DNA of 64,000 nucleotides from NCBI GenBank assembly GCA_910575275.1, contig CAJTEE010000005.1, positions 124,001 through 188,000 on the forward strand, given 5' to 3'. Shown in pieces: positions 59,997 through 64,000 of this stretch. Within the stretch, counting starts at the first letter, position 1. The number at the start of each line of letters is the position of its first letter. The position numbers and the translations under genes are program-made. A model generated the notes under the pieces. The model saw nothing but the letters and a program-made list of their open reading frames with translations, was not told the origin of the DNA and ran no database searches. The stretch comes from Lachnospiraceae bacterium (GTDB taxonomy: Bacteria > Bacillota > Clostridia > Lachnospirales > Lachnospiraceae).

Positions 59997-60956
59997 ATGA
60001 TTTCTGTTATTATACCGGTTTACAATACAGAAGCCTATTTGGAAAAATGCCTCCGTTCTGTTTTGGAACAGACCTGTCAGGAGTTTGAGATTGTGGTGGT
60101 TGACGACGGCTCGACGGATTCTTCGCCGGAAATCTGCCGTGCGTTTGCAGCTCAGGATTCCAGAGTCCGTTTTTACAGGCAAAGCCACCAAGGAGTCTCG
60201 GCGGCCAGAAATATGGCTCTGGACAAGGCACAGGGAGATCCGGTCTTTTTCCTGGACAGCGACGATTATATCCATCCGTCGTGTCTGGAACGGCTGTATG
60301 GGCAGATGCTGCTCTGGAAAGTCAAAATGGCATTCTCCAGGCAAAACAGAACGGTTTCGGGAGAAAACTGCCGGATTACAAACGAATGGATTTTATATGA
60401 CAGTCATAGCCTGGTCTGGATTTTTTCAAATCGAAATCACATTGTCGGAGGGATCGGGGGAAAGCTGCTTGCGAAAGACGTGCTGGGCACCTTGCGGTTT
60501 GAGGCGGACAGGGCATTAGGGGAGGATACGATCTTTTTGTACGAGCTGGTAAAAAACGGCCTCGATGCGGCGTATACGCCGGATCCTTTATACGTTTACA
60601 GGAGGCGGGAAGCCGGAAGCGCCCGGCTTCGGTCTTGCCGGAGGGGGCTACAGGAAGCCGGCCGTGTAATGAAATGGCTTGAGTCAGAGGAGCAGGCGTG
60701 TGGGCGGACGGAAAACGCCAGAGCGTGGGAAGGTGAATACATCCGGATCCTGCATCGCGCCATAGAGCATTTGCCAAAGGATGAGCTATATGCGATGCAG
60801 CAAGAGGTAGCAGAGGAACTGAAAAATCCGTATTTCCGAGCCCGCCCGCTGCGGACCCGGGCGTCCGTCTCTCTCGCATTTTTTTGTTATCCAGTATACC
60901 GATTCTTAAGAACCGTGTATCGTTTTTGTAATCTTGGGGGAAGGAAACAGACATGA
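59997..60956 (+). CDS. GT2 family glycosyltransferase
   Basis: 319 residues. ISVIIPVYNTEAYLEKCLRSVL, IVVVDDGSTDSSPE and FFLDSDDYIHPSC. RALGEDTIFLYELV is a typical conserved segment with the catalytic acid. ATG 59997 (preceded by GGGGAGAAG) begins the family match; the longer frame from 59901 is inside the ABC gene. Its C-terminus overlaps the next gene by ATGA. Confidence 0.9.
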   Translation: MISVIIPVYNTEAYLEKCLRSVLEQTCQEFEIVVVDDGSTDSSPEICRAFAAQDSRVRFYRQSHQGVSAARNMALDKAQGDPVFFLDSDDYIHPSCLERLYGQMLLWKVKMAFSRQNRTVSGENCRITNEWILYDSHSLVWIFSNRNHIVGGIGGKLLAKDVLGTLRFEADRALGEDTIFLYELVKNGLDAAYTPDPLYVYRRREAGSARLRSCRRGLQEAGRVMKWLESEEQACGRTENARAWEGEYIRILHRAIEHLPKDELYAMQQEVAEELKNPYFRARPLRTRASVSLAFFCYPVYRFLRTVYRFCNLGGRKQT

Positions 60957-62035
60957 AGCCATGGATCCAAAGAAGTCAATGCTGCGGTTGTGCGGCCTGC
61001 GCCGCCGTCTGTCCGTTTGGAGCGATACGGATGAAGACGGACTGGGAAGGTTTTCTCTATCCGAAGGTGAACAAAAGGAAATGCAGGGACTGCGGCCTGT
61101 GTGCAGAGGTCTGTCCGGTGAAGCACGAAAAACAGGCCAGGCCAGAGCCGGTATACATAGGAGCACAGGCAAAGTCCGACGCGCTCCGTTTTGGGAGCGC
61201 CTCCGGGGGCGTCTTTCCGATCTTGGCGGGGTATGTCCTGTCTCAAAACGGAGTGGTGTTTGGAGCCGCCATGGAGGAGGACGGAAGCGTGCGCCATCGG
61301 GAAATTACGAAGGCAGAAGAAATTCCGCTCCTGCAAAAGACAAAATATGTGCAAAGTGATGTAAGCAATTGTTATTTAAGAATAAAAGGGCATTTGGAAG
61401 CCGGGCGGCTGGTTCTGTTTACCGGTACGCCGTGCCAGTGCCAGGCAGTCAGACTGTATATGGGCGGGGAAAACGAGAAGCTTTTGCTCGCGGATCTGGT
61501 ATGCTATGGCGTACCGTCCCCGGAAGTCTGGAAAAGGTACAGAAGGGAGCTGGAAAAACGCTACAAGGGCCCGATGACAAATTTTTGCTTCCGCGATAAA
61601 AGGAAAAAAGATAACGGACGTACCGTATCGGCCAGAGTCGGCGGCAGGGAATATGTTCGTTCCATGGAGAAGGATCGGTTCTGTCGGCTTTATTTTAAAA
61701 ATTTCAGCATCCGTCCTTCGTGCTTTTCCTGTGAATTTTGTACGACAGACCGGGAGAGCGACCTGACGATGGGGGATTTCTGGGGGATTGAGAACGTGCG
61801 GCCGGAGTACGCGGATGGGATGGGGACCTCTCTGCTGATCCTGCGGGGCGAACGGGCAGCAAGGCTGTTCGAAGCGGTGAAGCAGAAATTTCGGTATTTT
61901 TGCTGTCAAAGGGAAGATATTTTACAGCCAAGGCTTTGCGGGCCGACTCCGCATCCGGGAAAAAGGAGAGTTCTCATGAAACTGAACCGGTTGCTTCCGT
62001 TGTATATAACGGAATGGCTGCTGAGGAGGAGGTAA
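60953..62035 (+). CDS. F420H2 dehydrogenase/hydrogenase beta-subunit (FrhB)-like Fe-S protein
   Basis: 360 residues. The N-terminus has two 4Fe-4S motifs, CCGCAACAAVCPFGAI and CRDCGLCAEVCPVKH. The rest is the FrhB domain with FGSASGGVFPILAGYV, TGTPCQCQAVRL, CYGVPSPEVW and RDKRKKDNGR. In methanogens these bind F420 and flavin. In bacterial glycan clusters, as here, the redox role is unknown; a link to sugar or pyruvyl modification is inferred only from position. The ATG overlaps the GT2 gene. Confidence 0.88.
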   Translation: MKPWIQRSQCCGCAACAAVCPFGAIRMKTDWEGFLYPKVNKRKCRDCGLCAEVCPVKHEKQARPEPVYIGAQAKSDALRFGSASGGVFPILAGYVLSQNGVVFGAAMEEDGSVRHREITKAEEIPLLQKTKYVQSDVSNCYLRIKGHLEAGRLVLFTGTPCQCQAVRLYMGGENEKLLLADLVCYGVPSPEVWKRYRRELEKRYKGPMTNFCFRDKRKKDNGRTVSARVGGREYVRSMEKDRFCRLYFKNFSIRPSCFSCEFCTTDRESDLTMGDFWGIENVRPEYADGMGTSLLILRGERAARLFEAVKQKFRYFCCQREDILQPRLCGPTPHPGKRRVLMKLNRLLPLYITEWLLRRR

Positions 62036-62041
62036 GGGGCT

Positions 62042-63178
62042 GTGATTGGAATTCTGACCTTTTACTGGGCGGATGACTATGGGGCGCTTTTGCAGTGCTG
62101 CGCCTTGAAAGCGTATCTGGGCAGGTATCGGGAAACCGTGGTTATCCCATATTTTCCCAAACCGTTACGCAGGCGCTACCGGCTGCTTCGGACCGATCCA
62201 AACGCCAGGCTTTTACGTCGGGGATATGAGCTGGCGGGGAGGCTGATCCCCTGGCGTTTTTACAGACGATGGAAAAGGAAACGGAGTATGCGCCTGTTTC
62301 GCAGACGCTATCTGACGAGGGAACGGCGGATGCTGTCCTCCTCCAGGGAGATTGCCGCCTTTTCCGGAAAAATTGATACGTACGTGGCCGGGAGCGACCA
62401 GGTGTGGAATCCGGAGATTACGGAGGGACTCCAGGAGGGATACTTCTGTACATTCCGCCGTTTTCTGGGAAAAAACTGCCGCTATGTAAGCTATGCTGCC
62501 AGTATCGGGGCAGAGCGGCTGGAAGATAAATATCGCAAACCGCTCGCCAGGGGGTTAGCCTGCCTGGATGCGGTCTCTCTGCGTGAGCCGGCGTCGGCGC
62601 CGTATATTGAGACGTTGTATGCAAAAAAGCCGGCCGTCGTGCTGGATCCGGTATTTCTGATTGAGAAAAGGGGCTGGGAGGCTCTGATAAAACGGTGCAG
62701 ATGGAAGAAACGTGGGTATATCGCCGTTTATGACACGGAATACCATGCGGAAATGGCGGGCTATCTGGAGGAGCTGGAGCGGAATACCGGCCTTGCGATC
62801 CTTGTGTTTTCGGAAAAGAGGGGTTACAGGTGGACAAACGATGCCCGGTATGTCTATGGCTGTGGCCCGCTGGAGTTTTTGGCGGCGATTCGTCACGCCG
62901 GGCGGATCGTAACCAATTCATTTCATGCGACAGCGTTTTCGATCCTTTTCGAAAAGCCGTTTGTTGTGTTTGCACACAGTTCAAGGAATGCCAGAATACA
63001 GGATCTTTTAAAGACGGTTTGTCTGGAAAAACGGCTGGTGCGCACAAGGGCGGATGCACGCGCCTGCATGGAGCAGGTGGTTGATTGGCCCATGGTACGG
63101 CAGGCCCTTGGGAAGGAGATCCTGCGTTCGAAGGCGTTTATTGAGAGGGAGATTATCCTAGATACAGCGGATTTATGA
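62042..63178 (+). CDS. Polysaccharide pyruvyl transferase family protein
   Basis: 378 residues. ILTFYWADDYGALLQCCALK at the start, YVAGSDQVWNP, YVSYAASIG, SLREPASAPYIE and IVTNSFHATAFSILFEKPFVVF are typical of the CsaB/WcaK pyruvyltransferase family. It attaches pyruvate as a ketal to sugars from phosphoenolpyruvate, or acts as a related glycan modifier. The start is GTG 62042 with GGAGGAGG upstream. Pairing with the FrhB-like gene just before is a recurring arrangement in bacterial glycan loci. Confidence 0.88.
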   Translation: MIGILTFYWADDYGALLQCCALKAYLGRYRETVVIPYFPKPLRRRYRLLRTDPNARLLRRGYELAGRLIPWRFYRRWKRKRSMRLFRRRYLTRERRMLSSSREIAAFSGKIDTYVAGSDQVWNPEITEGLQEGYFCTFRRFLGKNCRYVSYAASIGAERLEDKYRKPLARGLACLDAVSLREPASAPYIETLYAKKPAVVLDPVFLIEKRGWEALIKRCRWKKRGYIAVYDTEYHAEMAGYLEELERNTGLAILVFSEKRGYRWTNDARYVYGCGPLEFLAAIRHAGRIVTNSFHATAFSILFEKPFVVFAHSSRNARIQDLLKTVCLEKRLVRTRADARACMEQVVDWPMVRQALGKEILRSKAFIEREIILDTADL

Positions 63179-63239
63179 GAGACAGAGAAAGGAGTGGCTG
63201 GTCATGCGAAGCCATATCCCCTGCCGCCAGCGCTGACGC

Positions 63240-63269
63240 TTGACAAAGATAGATTTAATATGGTAGAGT
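63240..63269 (+). promoter_or_regulatory. Possible promoter for the last acyltransferase
   Basis: TTGACA (63240-63245), 18 bases, TAGAGT (63264-63269), about 57 bases ahead of the start. Just upstream a ribosome site AAGGAG and a ten-codon frame at 63204-63236 (ending in TGA) look like the stub of a lost gene. Confidence 0.45.
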
Positions 63270-63326
63270 GAGAATATTTAGGGATTTATAGATACCGAAA
63301 GCTGGATGTTAGGGGCGATCATACAT

Positions 63327-64000
63327 ATGAAATTGAAACGGGATTTTCCGGGTGTTTTCGATGTGGCGAAGGGAGTCCTGATATTGCTGATTATATTGGC
63401 GCATCAAAAGAGCGTCTTTCTTAGCGCTTTTCAGATTGATTCTCCGTTCTTGTCGGCAAAGAGTTTTGGAGGCAGCTATGACGCTGTCGTTATGGGATTG
63501 TTTTTCATGATGGCCGGATATACGTCACACATAGAAAAAGATCGGAAGGCGTATATCAAAAAAAGCGCCAGGGCGCTTCTCATTCCCTATTTTTTGACGA
63601 TGGCCGCCCTTGTGGTACTGAAGATTTTTCAATATCTTTGTTTAGGAGGGCTGACGATCCAGGCTGTTAGCCCTTTCCTGGCAGGCTTTTTGTATGGAAA
63701 CGGCATACCGGGAGTTAAACTGTTTGGAACATGGGAAGCGGAATCGGTGGGGGCCGCATGGTTCCTTCCCGCTTTGTTTTGGAGCGGAGTGATTCACCAG
63801 ATGTTGCTGCGTATCCAAAAGCCTGTGACGCGGGAGGCTCTGATCTGGTGTTTGTCGGCTGCGGCCGCAGCCCTTCCGGATGCGCACACGATCCAGGTTC
63901 CCTGGTTTTTAATCCCGGGCTGTGTTGCCGTAGGGTTTCGGGAGGCCGGGCGTCTGCTGAAGGCGCATAAGGTTTTATATAAAGAGATCAACTGGCCTTT
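63327..64000 (+). CDS. Membrane acyltransferase, 5' part (cut by window end)
   Basis: An open frame of 224 codons with no stop to the window edge. MKLKRDFPGVFDVAKGVLI, LLIILAHQKSVF and FFMMAGYTSH are typical of acyltransferase 3-type proteins (conserved aspartate and histidine in the first membrane helix region). At least five further helices follow. It would add acyl groups to the surface polysaccharide made by the cluster to its left. No clear AGGAGG; GGGGCG lies upstream of ATG 63327. Confidence 0.8.
   Translation, partial: MKLKRDFPGVFDVAKGVLILLIILAHQKSVFLSAFQIDSPFLSAKSFGGSYDAVVMGLFFMMAGYTSHIEKDRKAYIKKSARALLIPYFLTMAALVVLKIFQYLCLGGLTIQAVSPFLAGFLYGNGIPGVKLFGTWEAESVGAAWFLPALFWSGVIHQMLLRIQKPVTREALIWCLSAAAAALPDAHTIQVPWFLIPGCVAVGFREAGRLLKAHKVLYKEINWP

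Noticed and set aside
63204-63236. Ten-codon gene with a good ribosome site
   Set aside because: Too short to support as a gene; mentioned only as a possible stub of a lost reading frame.

Overview
The window looks like chromosome of a spore-forming, GC-rich Bacillota, most probably a gut Lachnospiraceae. The basis is a cotJABC spore-coat operon, a phenylalanine T-box leader on pheS, the ireB-ruvX-DUF1292-fur-rnj-mltG-trmR-trhP gene order known from Firmicutes, IreB and DUF5721 proteins, an HPr-like protein without the active histidine, and Shine-Dalgarno sites of the AGGAGG type. This is inference from gene content; no rRNA or tRNA gene was seen.

Layout. 0-2.3 kb: the 3' part of citrate lyase alpha, a 260-bp palindromic element and a TSUP exporter. 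2.3-5.1 kb (minus strand): a phospholipid operon pssA-psd-metallophosphoesterase behind a near-consensus sigma-A promoter. 5.1-5.9 kb: debris of a PD-(D/E)XK transposase. 5.9-10.3 kb: prmA, rsmE, a cysteine desulfurase and thiI. 10.4-29 kb: housekeeping genes on the plus strand (mtaB, ireB, ruvX, DUF1292, fur, rnj, an MltG-like stub, trmR, trhP, YdcF, an M16 protease, era, recO, a lipoprotein, glyS, maf, a HAD phosphatase, a foldase-like lipoprotein, DUF5721). 29-29.9 kb: a scrambled asparaginase/beta-lactamase pseudogene junction. 29.9-37 kb: T-box-pheS-pheT and secG-rnr-smpB. 37-54 kb: a secreted CAP-domain protein, cotJABC, a Sel1-repeat protein, a radical SAM protein, peptidases, asnA, a dehydrogenase, a PAP2 protein, glnS, a MocR regulator and a PanE-like reductase. 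54-64 kb: a surface-glycan region with two membrane acyltransferases (the second cut by the window end), three GT2 glycosyltransferases, an ABC flippase-type exporter, an FrhB-like Fe-S protein, a pyruvyltransferase-family protein and a broken UDP-sugar dehydrogenase.

How it works together. The first half is rich in RNA modification and decay: RsmE (m3U1498), ThiI plus a cysteine desulfurase (s4U8), MtaB (ms2t6A37), TrhP plus TrmR (5-hydroxy/methoxy-U34), RNase J, RNase R and SmpB. The last 10 kb encodes assembly, decoration and export of a cell-surface polysaccharide behind one strong promoter and a 530-base leader.

The most unusual content is non-coding. At least five kinds of intergenic palindrome occur. 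One, at 7.67-7.80 kb, has perfect terminal inverted repeats flanked by TA and so looks like a MITE; partial copies sit at 2.18 kb, where it supplies the last codons and stop of a gene, and at 10.89 kb. A candidate structured RNA with a three-way-junction fold lies in the glycan-operon leader near 55.72-55.80 kb. Gene remnants too short or too broken to stand out were recognised at 5.52, 28.99-29.89, 49.53 and 55.90 kb. All comparisons were made by eye; no database search was possible.
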